Shown: piece by piece, positions 37,286 through 46,821 of the stretch
Layout of the letters: each line of letters begins with the position of its first letter
Numbering within the stretch: the first letter of the stretch is position 1
Assembly: GCF_012927205.1 (NCBI RefSeq)
Contig: NZ_JABBGC010000004.1
Span: 310,001 to 374,000 of the forward strand
Length of the DNA stretch: 64,000 bases
Reading direction: 5' to 3'
Source of the DNA: Chitinophaga fulva
GTDB taxonomy: Bacteria; Bacteroidota; Bacteroidia; Chitinophagales; Chitinophagaceae
The notes under the pieces: model-generated
Told to the model about the DNA's origin: nothing
Database searches by the model: none
The model's input: the letters and a program-made list of their open reading frames with translations, nothing else
Made by a program: the position numbers and the translations under genes

Positions 37286-38083
37286 CTACTGCGGCTTGAT
37301 CATATAATACATACAGGTTGTCACAAAATCACGCACATAGGGGATCGCCGATACCGGCTTCCATTGCTCACGGGCGCTGACATTGAACTTGTATTTGTAG
37401 ATGGGATTGATCAGGTAGAACCGGCGTTGTGTAATTTTATAGCCCTGACGTTTTACGATCCGCTCAAACCGTTCGATGGAAATGCCGGTGGATTTCACAT
37501 CCATCAGCTCCTGAACGATATCATTTTCTTCCCCGAACATCCGCAGTACGCCACGGTAAACCGGTTTAGGCAACAGGTGAATATAAGGCACCATGCTTAG
37601 GAATTTATTATGACAGATCTGCTGGTGGCCGCCATGAGGCATGTACCAGGGCGGAAAACCAAAGTATACCTGTCCGCGTGGTGTGAGCAGTTGTTTGAGG
37701 TGACCGACAATTTTCTCCTGGTCCGGTATGTGTTCGATGGCATCTTTCAGGATGATTACATCAAAAGAGTTACGGAATTCTCCCAGAAAATCAACATCAT
37801 AAATATTTTTGGCAATCAGCTTCAGTTGCCCGGTAGTTTCATATTTCCCCAGAAAACTTCTGGCCAGTTCTATCCTGGCCGGCGCCAGGTCTACTCCTAC
37901 GCAGCGGCAGCCTTTTTCCAGCAAAGGGGTGAGCACACCGCCTTCACCGCAGCCCACTTCCATGACACGAAGGCCTTCCAGCTGCGGAAATTCCTGCTGG
38001 ATAAACGGCATCACGTAATCGCGTGAGTTGTCTACCTGTTGCTGATAACGGAGCGTAGCATTCTTATGGTGTTCTAATGACAT
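37286..38083 (-). CDS. SAM-dependent methyltransferase, class I
   Basis: 265 residues with a Rossmann methyltransferase core: motif I VMEVGCGEGGVLTPLLEKGCRCVGVDLAPARI near 38-65, followed by FDVIILKDAIEHIPDQE (motif IV) and a proline-rich LTPRGQVYFGFPPWYMPHGGHQQICHN segment. Family resembles UbiE/COQ5- and Methyltransf_11-type enzymes, but the acceptor is not readable. Upstream a minus-strand CAATTTTG (38090-38097) lies 6 nt above the start, one mismatch from the -7 consensus, so the message may be leaderless. Confidence 0.9.
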   Translation of the reverse strand: MSLEHHKNATLRYQQQVDNSRDYVMPFIQQEFPQLEGLRVMEVGCGEGGVLTPLLEKGCRCVGVDLAPARIELARSFLGKYETTGQLKLIAKNIYDVDFLGEFRNSFDVIILKDAIEHIPDQEKIVGHLKQLLTPRGQVYFGFPPWYMPHGGHQQICHNKFLSMVPYIHLLPKPVYRGVLRMFGEENDIVQELMDVKSTGISIERFERIVKRQGYKITQRRFYLINPIYKYKFNVSAREQWKPVSAIPYVRDFVTTCMYYMIKPQ

Positions 38084-38201
38084 GATAGCAAAATTGCGTG
38101 AATTTATGCAAAAGCTTCAAGCTTTTAATAGTTATCGGTTATAATATTTTACTATATAACCGGTAGTTAGTCAGGATATGGTGCGCTAAACGTGATTTAG
38201 C

Positions 38202-38209
38202 TATCTTTG
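38202..38209 (+). promoter_or_regulatory. -7 box of truB
   Basis: TATCTTTG, a perfect -7 box, ending 4 nt before the ATG at 38214. No convincing -33 element. The truB message is therefore probably leaderless. Confidence 0.55.
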
Positions 38210-38213
38210 CGGG

Positions 38214-38909
38214 ATGCAAACAACCGATAAGACGAAATACCAGGAAGGAGCTGTAATACTGGTCAATAAACCGCTGACATGGACTTCCTTTGATGTAGTA
38301 CGCAAAATAAGAAATTTAACGAAAGCCAAAATAGGGCATGCCGGCACACTGGACCCGCTGGCTACCGGATTGCTGATCTGCTGCACCGGTAAGATGACCA
38401 AAAAGATCAATGAGTACCAGGCTCAGGAGAAAGAATACACCGGTACTTTTACCCTCGGCGCCACCACGCCTACTTTCGACAAGGAGTCTGAACCGGAAAA
38501 TTTCAAAGACATTGCCGGTATCGATGAGGCTGCCCTGAAAGCCGCTACTGCAGGTTTTTTAGGAGAAATTATGCAACTGCCTCCCATCCATTCTGCCATT
38601 AAACAAAACGGTAAACCCATTTATCTGCTGGCCAGAAAAGGGGTAGATGTGAAAGTGGAGCCCCGTAAGATCACCATCTCCGAATTTGAGATCACTAAAA
38701 TAGAATTGCCAGTTGTACATTTCCGCGTGGTATGCAGCACGGGCACGTATATACGTTCCCTGGCCAACGATTATGGCGCTGCATTGGGCTGTGGTGCCTA
38801 TCTGAGCAGTTTGTGCCGCACCCGCATCGGTGCTTTCAAGCTGGAAGAAGCCATCAATATGGAGGAATTTATATCTGCCAACAGCGCGCCTAAAACGGAT
38901 AACCAATAG
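38214..38909 (+). CDS. truB: tRNA pseudouridine55 synthase
   Basis: 231 residues, typical of the shorter TruB without a C-terminal PUA domain. Catalytic D47 in GHAGTLDPLATGLL, then TKKINEYQAQEKEYTGTFTLGATTPTFDKE, and MQLPPIHSAIKQNGKPIYLLARKG. It makes Psi55 in the T-loop of tRNAs. Start chosen since no other in-frame Met exists near the N-terminus; a -7 box lies 4 nt before it. The 3' end overlaps the convergent tamL gene by 20 bp. Confidence 0.95.
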   Translation: MQTTDKTKYQEGAVILVNKPLTWTSFDVVRKIRNLTKAKIGHAGTLDPLATGLLICCTGKMTKKINEYQAQEKEYTGTFTLGATTPTFDKESEPENFKDIAGIDEAALKAATAGFLGEIMQLPPIHSAIKQNGKPIYLLARKGVDVKVEPRKITISEFEITKIELPVVHFRVVCSTGTYIRSLANDYGAALGCGAYLSSLCRTRIGAFKLEEAINMEEFISANSAPKTDNQ

Positions 38910-41328
38910 CGATATTCCAGATAATATTGTTTTTACGCCATTTACTGCTTCCGAGGTCCCACTCGCTGATATACCAGCCATTGTTGCTGTCAGCGTAATA
39001 AGGCACTTTCAGCGGGATGCCCCAGTCGAGGCGGATCAGGAAGAAGGAAAAATCCAGTCTCAGGCCGGCGCCGGTACCGATCGCCAGATCGTGATAGAGC
39101 TGGTCGAAGCGGAATTCGGAGCCAGGCCTTGTAAGATCTTTCTTGATCATCCAGATGTTACCCATATCGACGAAGGTGGCGCCTTTAAGATTGATGGTGC
39201 CGCCAAACATCCGTAACAGATCGAACCGGTATTCTACGTTGCCTTCCAGTTTCATATCGCCGGTTTGGTCCGGGAATATCTGGGCGCTGGAAGAAGTGTC
39301 CTTGTAGGAGCCAGGGCCCAGTGTACGCAGGCGGAAAGCGCGGATACTGTTGGGACCACCGGAGGTGAACTGTCTTACATAAGGCAGTACTGTTGATGTG
39401 CTGTAGGGGATGCCCACACCTGCATATATCCTGGTAGCCAGCCCGCTATGAATGCCCAGCCGCCAGTAGTGACGGTAGTCGGCCTCCATCTTCACAAAAT
39501 TGGAAATATTTACTTTGGTGAGGGATTCAATATTTGATTTGTTGCCGGCAGCCATACCTACCAGGCTATTGATACCATTCAGCCACAATCCAGATTCTTC
39601 AATGTTTGCCCTGAAATAGCTGTAATGCCGTTGGTGCAGCAGGTCATTGTTGCTGTAGATGAACGAAACGCTTTCTCCGCCGATCAATGCCGGTTCAAAG
39701 CTGCGCTTCAGATATGGGTTGGGGTCTACGGTCGTAGCCTTAAAGTTAGGATCAAGGTTTACGCCCACATAGTTGAGGGTAAATGGTTTTACTATCCAGC
39801 GTTTGTATAAACTTTCGTTCCAGTCATAGCCATAGGAGAGGTTGATACTGGTGATGTCGAATTTCTCAATACGTGACAGAAAGTTAGCGCCGAAAGTAAG
39901 CCTGGTTTTTACATTGGACCGGGCCGCCTGCCGGATATTGAACGGTAGCGCGAAGCGGGGCCAGGTAAAACTCATCTCTCCGCCAAACTCCCTCGATTGC
40001 AACACCCATCCTTCGACCGGTTTATTCACCAGTTCAATGCCGGTGTTGAGGCTCATACTTAGCTGCGTAGCACTTTTAGCGAGATTGATATGCCTGTAGT
40101 TGAGACTGACACCGGAACCTAACGTATAGTCGGAGCTGTTACTCAACTCGAAGTTGATGCCCAGTTCCTGTTTGCGCCGGGGCGTGAGGAACAGATAAGC
40201 ATCCAGTCCGTGTGCGGTATCCTTGTTTTCCTTGTATTGCAGGGTGACGAACTGCCAGACGCCGAGGTCATACAGTTTATTGACCGTATTATTGTACTGC
40301 TGCAGGGAGTACGTTTCTCCGGGTCTCAGCAGGATGGATTTGGACAGTGTTTTAGGTTTCAGGATATCCTGGTGAGAACGGATGGTAATGTATTTGCGAT
40401 TGTCTTCCCTGAGGGTGGAATCGTTGGGATTACCATTGAGCGGGAAGTCAGGATATGCGTAAATTTTGCTGATATGGTAGCGTTGCCAGGTCGCGAAGGC
40501 TGAGTCTTCCGGGTTTTTAATCCTTACTTCCACGTCCATCGTGGGTTTTTCGCGGCCTTTGTTTTCCGTGAAGATGTTCACAAATCCTTCAAAGGGGTTG
40601 AGGGAGTTGCGGAACAGCGCTTTATTGAGGGTATCGACTTCAAATTCGATGGCATCGCGGCCAAATTTGTAGTAGCCGGCATCGCGGATGACGCGGGTGA
40701 GCCTTTCCCTTTCCGATGATAAGGTGGCCGATTTGTAGGCGATACCTTTTTTCAGGAGCGACAGGTCCTGGTTGGCTTGCACAATGGCGAGGAGATTGGT
40801 GTCGGGCACTTCGTAGGTGATTTTATCGAGTACGAAGTTGCGGCCGGTATTCACTTTATAGGTAACACTGGTTTTGCGCCGTTTCTCACTGGGATCGGCT
40901 GTCACCGTAGCGTAGAAGAAGCCCTGATTATGCAGGTAGCTGGTCATGCGGGAAATGGATTCCTTTGTTTTGGCGGAATCGTAGATCACCGGTGCTTCCA
41001 GGTTTCTTTTGGAGAGCACCATGTTCCAGAACCAGCTGGATTTTTTCTCATTATATTTCTGATTGAACAGCCATACCTTAATACGGGTAGTCAGCAGTTT
41101 TTTGTTGGGCTGCTGGGTCATCAGTGACTTGGAAGACAAGGAACTGCGGATATCCTGTTTTTCGGAATTGAGGATATCGCCTTTTACATCTACAGTACTG
41201 CTGACATATAAAGTCTGGTCCTGTTGCAGGTATTTGGTATTGGAACATGCGCCCAAAGCCAGTATCCCAACCAGCAGCAGCAAATATCTCAGCAAAGAAG
41301 TCCTTGAATTGGGTGGCGGCTGCATCAC
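38890..41328 (-). CDS. tamL: translocation and assembly module lipoprotein TamL (Omp85 family)
   Basis: 812 residues with a lipoprotein signal (LVGILALGAC, lipobox cysteine near 28), several POTRA domains, and a C-terminal Omp85 barrel ending NNIIWNIAIGYPF with terminal phenylalanine. The VRQFTSGGPNSIRAFRLRTLGPG segment in the barrel is the conserved VRGY/F-type loop 6 motif. TamL is the Bacteroidota lipoprotein counterpart of TamA and works with TamB in outer-membrane assembly; TamB is not in the window. Divergent from the rRNA methyltransferase gene. Convergent overlap of 20 bp with truB. Confidence 0.88.
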   Translation of the reverse strand: MMQPPPNSRTSLLRYLLLLVGILALGACSNTKYLQQDQTLYVSSTVDVKGDILNSEKQDIRSSLSSKSLMTQQPNKKLLTTRIKVWLFNQKYNEKKSSWFWNMVLSKRNLEAPVIYDSAKTKESISRMTSYLHNQGFFYATVTADPSEKRRKTSVTYKVNTGRNFVLDKITYEVPDTNLLAIVQANQDLSLLKKGIAYKSATLSSERERLTRVIRDAGYYKFGRDAIEFEVDTLNKALFRNSLNPFEGFVNIFTENKGREKPTMDVEVRIKNPEDSAFATWQRYHISKIYAYPDFPLNGNPNDSTLREDNRKYITIRSHQDILKPKTLSKSILLRPGETYSLQQYNNTVNKLYDLGVWQFVTLQYKENKDTAHGLDAYLFLTPRRKQELGINFELSNSSDYTLGSGVSLNYRHINLAKSATQLSMSLNTGIELVNKPVEGWVLQSREFGGEMSFTWPRFALPFNIRQAARSNVKTRLTFGANFLSRIEKFDITSINLSYGYDWNESLYKRWIVKPFTLNYVGVNLDPNFKATTVDPNPYLKRSFEPALIGGESVSFIYSNNDLLHQRHYSYFRANIEESGLWLNGINSLVGMAAGNKSNIESLTKVNISNFVKMEADYRHYWRLGIHSGLATRIYAGVGIPYSTSTVLPYVRQFTSGGPNSIRAFRLRTLGPGSYKDTSSSAQIFPDQTGDMKLEGNVEYRFDLLRMFGGTINLKGATFVDMGNIWMIKKDLTRPGSEFRFDQLYHDLAIGTGAGLRLDFSFFLIRLDWGIPLKVPYYADSNNGWYISEWDLGSSKWRKNNIIWNIAIGYPF

Positions 41329-41390
41329 GGGCGAAAACGTTATAATATTTTAAATGGTAATACTGAACCCTACCTCCGGCAGCCTGTTTC

Positions 41391-41421
41391 TTGGCTGATT
41401 AAAAGAAATCGTGTAGGTTTG
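41391..41421 (+). promoter_or_regulatory. promoter of the rRNA methyltransferase gene
   Basis: TTGG (41391-41394), 19-nt spacer, TAGGTTTG (41414-41421). The ATG at 41427 is 5 nt after the box, so a leaderless message is likely. Confidence 0.7.
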
Positions 41422-41426
41422 GCCTC

Positions 41427-42167
41427 ATGTTGTCAAAGGCGCAAATTAAATATATTCAATCATTACAGCACAAAAAAAACCGTCAAAAATCCAGCCAGTA
41501 TATTGCGGAGGGAGACAAGATCGTACAGGAACTACTACAGGCGGGCATGCCAGTGAAAGCCGTATATGCCACCAGCGCATGGTTGCTTCAGCATAGCCAG
41601 CTCCTGGACCGTTTGCCGGCAGATGCCGTAATAGAAGTGGATAACGCCACCCTGAAACAACTTTCGGCACTTACCACGCCGAACAACGCCATGGCCCTGC
41701 TGGATATGCCACCGGCAGATGGGGGGCTCCCGCCGGAAGGCACCGTAGTACTGGCGCTCGAAGCCATCCAGGACCCCGGCAACATGGGCACGCTGATTCG
41801 TATAGCCGACTGGTTTGGCATCCGGCAGATCATCGTTTCCCCGGACTGTGTGGATGTTTATAATCCCAAAACCATACAAGCCACAATGGGCAGCATTGCC
41901 CGGGTACAGGTGAAGGAAATGGACCTCCGGACGCTGCTGGAAGAAAGTAAATTACCTTCCTACGCCGCCACCCTGCATGGAGAGGACATCACCCGCTTTA
42001 CCACCATCCGCGAAGGGATTATCCTGATCGGTAATGAAGGCCGGGGACTGATGGAAGAGACCATCGCCCAGGCTACCCATCGCATTACCATCCCGCGCCT
42101 TGGAGGCGCCGAGTCCCTGAATGCAGCCGTAGCCGCCGGCATTATTTGTGGCAGATTATTGATTTAA
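41427..42167 (+). CDS. RNA 2'-O-methyltransferase, SpoU/TrmH family
   Basis: 246 residues. N-terminal RNA-binding substrate domain (MLSKAQIKYIQSLQHKKNRQKSSQYIAEGDKIVQELL), then a knotted SPOUT domain with motif 1 LALEAIQDPGNMGTLIRIADWFGI, motif 2 IILIGNEGRGL and motif 3 ITIPRLGGAESLNAAVAAGIICGRLL. It methylates a ribose in rRNA or tRNA; the site is not known. It is divergent from tamL, an arrangement that I recall as common in Bacteroidota. Confidence 0.93.
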   Translation: MLSKAQIKYIQSLQHKKNRQKSSQYIAEGDKIVQELLQAGMPVKAVYATSAWLLQHSQLLDRLPADAVIEVDNATLKQLSALTTPNNAMALLDMPPADGGLPPEGTVVLALEAIQDPGNMGTLIRIADWFGIRQIIVSPDCVDVYNPKTIQATMGSIARVQVKEMDLRTLLEESKLPSYAATLHGEDITRFTTIREGIILIGNEGRGLMEETIAQATHRITIPRLGGAESLNAAVAAGIICGRLLI

Positions 42168-42176
42168 CTGACTGTC

Positions 42177-43202
42177 ATGTCCCGATATCTGTTTTTGTGT
42201 TTGTTGATACTGTGTTTCGCCTGCCAACGTCCCGCGCCGCGACAGATAACGCCTGCTTTTTATTATTGGAAACAGACATGGACCGGCAATGCCCACGAGA
42301 TGCAATACCTGCGTGGACTGCCGGCCAGGAGACTGTACGTTAAAATGTTTGATACCGATGTTGACCCCGGGACAGGGAAACCCATACCGGTCGCGATACT
42401 GCGGGAGCAGGTACCCCTGCCGGACAGTATTGACATCATCCCGGTGGTATTCATCGTAAATGAAGTGTGGACCAAGCCGGATACTGCCCTCGCTGCCAAT
42501 ATTAACCGGCTGCTGGAGCAGTTGTGTTATAATATTCCTACCGGCCGTATTCCGGAAGTACAGATGGACTGCGACTGGACGCGTACTTCCCGGGATGCCT
42601 ACTTTGCTTTTCTGCAACAGCTGCGGGAGCAATCTTTTTTCCGCCATCGTCAGCTGTCAGCCACTATCCGCATGCACCAGGTGAAGTTTTTGACCAACAG
42701 CGGCGTGCCACCGGTGGACAAAGGTCTGCTGATGTGTTACAATATGGGTGATCTGCGGAAAGCGGGAGACCATAACTCCATCCTGGATGAAAACACCATG
42801 AAATCTTATATCGGCAATGACAGGGTATCCGCTTATCCGGTACCTTTGGATATTGCTTTACCATTGTTCGACTGGTCGGTATTGTTCAGGGATGGCCGTT
42901 ATGCCGGCATCCTCCGTAATATCGGAAACACAGACCTTCAGGACTCCGCACTGTTTGCGCCATCGGGGAAATACGTTTACACCGTCCGGAAAGATAGTGT
43001 GGTAAATGGCTACCTGTTAAAAGCAGGCAATGTTGTCCGCCGTGAAACCAGCGAGCCCGCTGTGCTGGAAGCCGTTTCCCGCATGGTAGCCCGGCAACGA
43101 CAGGATTATGACCCTGTTGTTATTTTTTATCATTTGGATTCAGTAACCCTTCATAATTATCCGTTGGATGAACTACAAAAAATTTATCGTTTTTTCCATT
43201 AG
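42177..43202 (+). CDS. putative lipoprotein of unknown function (TIM-barrel-like)
   Basis: 341 residues with a lipoprotein signal (LCLLILCFAC, lipobox near 16). The body has short segments such as LYVKMFDTDVD, VQMDCDWTRTSRDAYFAFLQQLRE, GLLMCYNMGDL and YPVPLDIALPLFDWSVLF that look like beta strands with catalytic acids of a TIM-barrel glycoside hydrolase-like protein (DUF3142 resemblance), but I cannot confirm. It begins 9 nt after the methyltransferase stop and overlaps the next gene by 35 bp, so it is co-transcribed with both. Confidence 0.7.
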   Translation: MSRYLFLCLLILCFACQRPAPRQITPAFYYWKQTWTGNAHEMQYLRGLPARRLYVKMFDTDVDPGTGKPIPVAILREQVPLPDSIDIIPVVFIVNEVWTKPDTALAANINRLLEQLCYNIPTGRIPEVQMDCDWTRTSRDAYFAFLQQLREQSFFRHRQLSATIRMHQVKFLTNSGVPPVDKGLLMCYNMGDLRKAGDHNSILDENTMKSYIGNDRVSAYPVPLDIALPLFDWSVLFRDGRYAGILRNIGNTDLQDSALFAPSGKYVYTVRKDSVVNGYLLKAGNVVRRETSEPAVLEAVSRMVARQRQDYDPVVIFYHLDSVTLHNYPLDELQKIYRFFH

Positions 43203-45489
43203 CTTTTGTGCCGTGCTGTTTGGCAATGTGATCTATACCCTGTCCTGCGGACCGGATGCAGATCCCTATGATTATTACATCTCCTTTTTTAATCCTTATC
43301 AGTCGGGAAAAGGGTATGAGCCGTTTTATTATACCGGCATGAGCCCTTTTTATGATGACGCCACCACGCCTTCGGAAATGGAGGTGAATGTGAGCGACTG
43401 GCAACGGTTTGCCGGGGATAAGGTAAAAGTCGGTGATATCCGGGAGTACATCTACACCTATACCAAAGATGAGATGTCGGCGGTGGCCACCCGCAGCACC
43501 GCTTCCCTGCCTGACAGTGTGCGTAAAAATACATTTGCGCAGTTCCTGCAGGAAGAACGTAACCAGGAGGCTGCCCGCTACCTGTTGTTTGCGAAAACCT
43601 GTGAGCCGTCTGTGAGCCAGATCGACCCATGGACGCCGCCTACCCGCAATATGCCTACCATGGAGGCATTGGGAAAAGAGGCGGCTGAACTGTATGAGAA
43701 AACCAGCAACAAAGACCTTCGTGAACGTTATGCTTTGCAGCAGGTAAGGCTGCTGCATTACAGTGGCCGGTATGAAGATGCCGCCACCACCTTCGATAAG
43801 CTGTTTAAGAAAGGAGGTTCCTCGCTGATGTATTACAAAGCGCTGGCGCTGAAAGCGGGTGCTGTGCAGCATATGGGCGACTCTATACAAGGTGCGTATC
43901 TGTTTTCCCGTGTATTCGACAAGGCGCCGGCATTGCGTATCAGCTGTTATACCAGTATGAGATGGGGCAACGCTCCGGAAGAAGCAGTGTACAATCTTTG
44001 TAAAGATAACCGCGAAAAAGCCATGGTAGCGGCTATTTATGGCATGCGGAAAGATGAGATCACATTGGAACCACTGAAGAAGGTGTATGGGTTCGATCCT
44101 GCATCTCCGGCGTTGACGGTATTGATGGGCCGTGAAATCAGCAAACTGGAATCCCGGTTTCTCGACAGGACCATTTCCACTTCTACCGATTCCGTATCTA
44201 TGGCCGGGCTGGTGACGCTTCCTCCTGAAATGGCTACCATCGCCAATACCCAGATACGCCCGCTGGTGGGCTGGATGAACAGTGTGATCGAAAAAGGAAA
44301 AGTAAAAGACCTCGCTTTCTGGCAAGTGAACTCCGCCTACCTCTCCTATATGTGCCGCGACTATGATGTGGCGAGGGCGCAGCTGGACAAGGTAAACAGC
44401 AAAGAACCGGAGATCCGTAATCAGTGGGAGGTGGTGAATTTGTTGATCAACATCAACCAGCATAAAACCATCGACAAAGAGCTGGAAGATAAATTACTGG
44501 GCACCTTTAAATGGCTGGACGGCCAGCTGGCGGCCGCACCGCGACAAGGAGAGTGGTGGGCGACCGGCCGTGACAGGTTTTTCAGCAAAACATATCGTAA
44601 CCTGCTGGGTGCAATCCTGGCGCCTAAGTATCATCAGCAGAAGGACTTTGCCAAAGAAGCGTTGGTCCGTGGCCGTTGTGATAGCCTGAACGTATATGAT
44701 TATTTCCTCTCCGGCCAGTCAGCGACGGCCCAGATATGCGATGAGATGAACAGCGCACAGCTGCTGCAACTGCACAATTTCATGAAAGCTACCGGTAAAA
44801 CGCCTTACGAGACTTACCTGACCGGCTTTTTCCCCAAAGAAGTAGATTTGAACGCAGCCCTCGGGGAAAGTTACCTGCGCGTGCATGATTTCAAAACCGC
44901 GCAACAGTGGTTTAGAAAAGCCGGCAAGATGGCTTCTTCTTACCTTGTATTCAAGGAGCTGTTTCAGGATTTCGGTCCGGACGATGCACCTGAAAAGGCC
45001 TATCCCAAAGCCATTACACAGTTACAGTTCTGCGATAAGATGTTAGCCTTGCAGGAAAAAATGAAAGTAGCGCCTGTGGATGCGAAGGTTTACTACGAAT
45101 ATGCGACAGGCCTGTTTAATATCACTTATTACGGCAGAACGTGGAACTTTGTAAGCCGCTACCGGCCATCTACAGGGTGGTACACCACGGAGTGTGAAAA
45201 AGATCCTTTTGAGCGGCAGTATTTTGGTGCCTATGGTGCGGAAGGTTATTATCTGAAAGCCGCGCAAGTAGCCACAGATCCTGAATTCAGGGCCAAATGT
45301 TTCTTTATGGCAGCGCGTTGTTATCAGAAACATGTTACGCCTATGGAAGATGGCAATAAGTATTACGCAGCGTTGGTACGTAACCGTTATTTCCCTGTGT
45401 TGCGGAACAACTATTCCCAGACACGCCTGTACCAGGAGGTATATGGGCAATGCAGTTATCTGCGCGACTTCGTGAAGAGCGGAAGATAA
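43168..45489 (+). CDS. large exported protein of unknown function
   Basis: 773 residues with an N-terminal signal-like hydrophobic stretch (KFIVFSISFCAVLFGNVIYTLSCGPD) and a mostly helical body that resembles degenerate TPR arrays (for example LLHYSGRYEDAATTFDKLFKKGGSSLMYYKALALKAGAVQHMGDS). The N-terminal SCGPDADPYDYYISFFNPYQ resembles other Bacteroidota exported proteins. The start overlaps the preceding gene by 35 bp, a coupling that suggests the two products act together. No function can be given. Confidence 0.75.
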   Translation: MNYKKFIVFSISFCAVLFGNVIYTLSCGPDADPYDYYISFFNPYQSGKGYEPFYYTGMSPFYDDATTPSEMEVNVSDWQRFAGDKVKVGDIREYIYTYTKDEMSAVATRSTASLPDSVRKNTFAQFLQEERNQEAARYLLFAKTCEPSVSQIDPWTPPTRNMPTMEALGKEAAELYEKTSNKDLRERYALQQVRLLHYSGRYEDAATTFDKLFKKGGSSLMYYKALALKAGAVQHMGDSIQGAYLFSRVFDKAPALRISCYTSMRWGNAPEEAVYNLCKDNREKAMVAAIYGMRKDEITLEPLKKVYGFDPASPALTVLMGREISKLESRFLDRTISTSTDSVSMAGLVTLPPEMATIANTQIRPLVGWMNSVIEKGKVKDLAFWQVNSAYLSYMCRDYDVARAQLDKVNSKEPEIRNQWEVVNLLININQHKTIDKELEDKLLGTFKWLDGQLAAAPRQGEWWATGRDRFFSKTYRNLLGAILAPKYHQQKDFAKEALVRGRCDSLNVYDYFLSGQSATAQICDEMNSAQLLQLHNFMKATGKTPYETYLTGFFPKEVDLNAALGESYLRVHDFKTAQQWFRKAGKMASSYLVFKELFQDFGPDDAPEKAYPKAITQLQFCDKMLALQEKMKVAPVDAKVYYEYATGLFNITYYGRTWNFVSRYRPSTGWYTTECEKDPFERQYFGAYGAEGYYLKAAQVATDPEFRAKCFFMAARCYQKHVTPMEDGNKYYAALVRNRYFPVLRNNYSQTRLYQEVYGQCSYLRDFVKSGR

Positions 45490-45491
45490 AG

Positions 45492-46727
45492 TTATTTGAA
45501 CTGGATGGCTTTTACCGGCATGATTTTCCGGATAATGAGCGACGGGATCAGTAGCACCAATACACAGATGGTGAGTGTGCCCAGATTGATCAGCACTATT
45601 TCCGGCCATCTGATATCGATAGCGGCCATCGACATGTAGTAAGACTCTTCCGGGAGTTTGAAGATGCCGGTGGCCTTTTGCATAAAGGCCAGCCCCAGCC
45701 CGAAGAAGTCGCCGATGAGGATCCCCATGAGGATGATGTACCCTGCCTGGAACACAAATATCTTTTGGATTTTCCAGTTACGCATGCCCAATGCTTTGAG
45801 GATGCCTACCATGTTAGTCCGTTCCAGTATCAATATCAGGATGGCGGTGATCATGTTGATAATAGCCACGATGGTCATGATCACAATAATGATCAGTTCA
45901 TTCTGGTTTTGTAACTGAAGCCAGTCGAAAATATTGGGATAGATATCGCGGATGGTACGGGTAAAAAGTTGATCGGGTAGCGCGTTGTTGTCGATGATGC
46001 GGGCGGTGGTGTCCATCTTATGATAATCCTGGAGCATGATCTCATAACCGCCTACCTGTGCGGGTTCCCAGTCGTTGAGCCGGCGAACGAGGTTCAGGTC
46101 ACCGATAACATAAGTCTTGTCATATTCTTCGATACCGGTTTTAAAGATGCCGGAAACCTGTAATTTGCGGGCGCGGGGCGGTAGTCCGCCGCCCTGTATG
46201 AAGTAGATGATTACTTTATCATCGACCTTTAGCTGCAGTTCTTTCGCCATGTTGGTGGAAATCATAATTTCCGGTGCATAACTGGTATCATTAAAACGGG
46301 GTGGCCGGCCGGTTTGAATGAACCGCTGCAACTGTGGCCAGTCATAGCTTTTATCTATCCCTTTGAAGATGATGCCGTTGATTTCCTTTTCGGATTTGAT
46401 AATGGCCGATTTGGTGGCATAAGGATAGATGGACTTTACGCCGGGCACTTTTTTGATACTGTCTATCAGGGTAGGCCTGGAGGTGAAGGGTATTTCTTCG
46501 GTCAGCGGGCCGGCATTAGGCTGGTATTGATTGACGTGAAGATGTCCCCAGAAGCTGAAAATCTTGTCCTGAATGACCTGCTGAAAACCATTGACCAGGG
46601 CTGTTGCCAGAATCATTACCGCCACGCTGACTGCGGTAGCAGCTACAGCGATGTTGATGATGAACTTCGAAAAAGAGGAAGCTTTGTTAAAAGCGATCTT
46701 TCTGGCAATAAAAGCAGATAATTCCAT
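45492..46727 (-). CDS. ABC transporter permease, FtsX/LolE-like
   Basis: 411 residues with one N-terminal helix after FSKFIINIAVAATAVSVAVMILATALVNGF, a large periplasmic MacB-PCD-like domain (about 50-260) and three C-terminal helices (LIIIVIMTIVAIINMITAILILILERTNMVGILKALGM, AGYIILMGILIGDFFGLGLAF, IVLINLGTLTICVLVLLIPSLII). Such permeases of the LolCE group release lipoproteins from the inner membrane. No ATPase gene is adjacent. A minus-strand -7 box TACATTTG lies at 46748-46755, 20 nt above the start. Its 3' end meets that of the 773-residue gene with only 2 nt between. Confidence 0.9.
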   Translation of the reverse strand: MELSAFIARKIAFNKASSFSKFIINIAVAATAVSVAVMILATALVNGFQQVIQDKIFSFWGHLHVNQYQPNAGPLTEEIPFTSRPTLIDSIKKVPGVKSIYPYATKSAIIKSEKEINGIIFKGIDKSYDWPQLQRFIQTGRPPRFNDTSYAPEIMISTNMAKELQLKVDDKVIIYFIQGGGLPPRARKLQVSGIFKTGIEEYDKTYVIGDLNLVRRLNDWEPAQVGGYEIMLQDYHKMDTTARIIDNNALPDQLFTRTIRDIYPNIFDWLQLQNQNELIIIVIMTIVAIINMITAILILILERTNMVGILKALGMRNWKIQKIFVFQAGYIILMGILIGDFFGLGLAFMQKATGIFKLPEESYYMSMAAIDIRWPEIVLINLGTLTICVLVLLIPSLIIRKIMPVKAIQFK

Positions 46728-46821
46728 TGAACTGATTTCGATTAAAGCAAATGTAGGAAATCAAAAATCAAATCTCTAAATAAGCAAATAATCGTAACTT
46801 GAATACAACCAAATAGCCAGT

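Noticed and set aside
43120..44463. 447-codon minus-strand frame
   Set aside because: Opposes the large exported protein gene and lacks features of a real gene.
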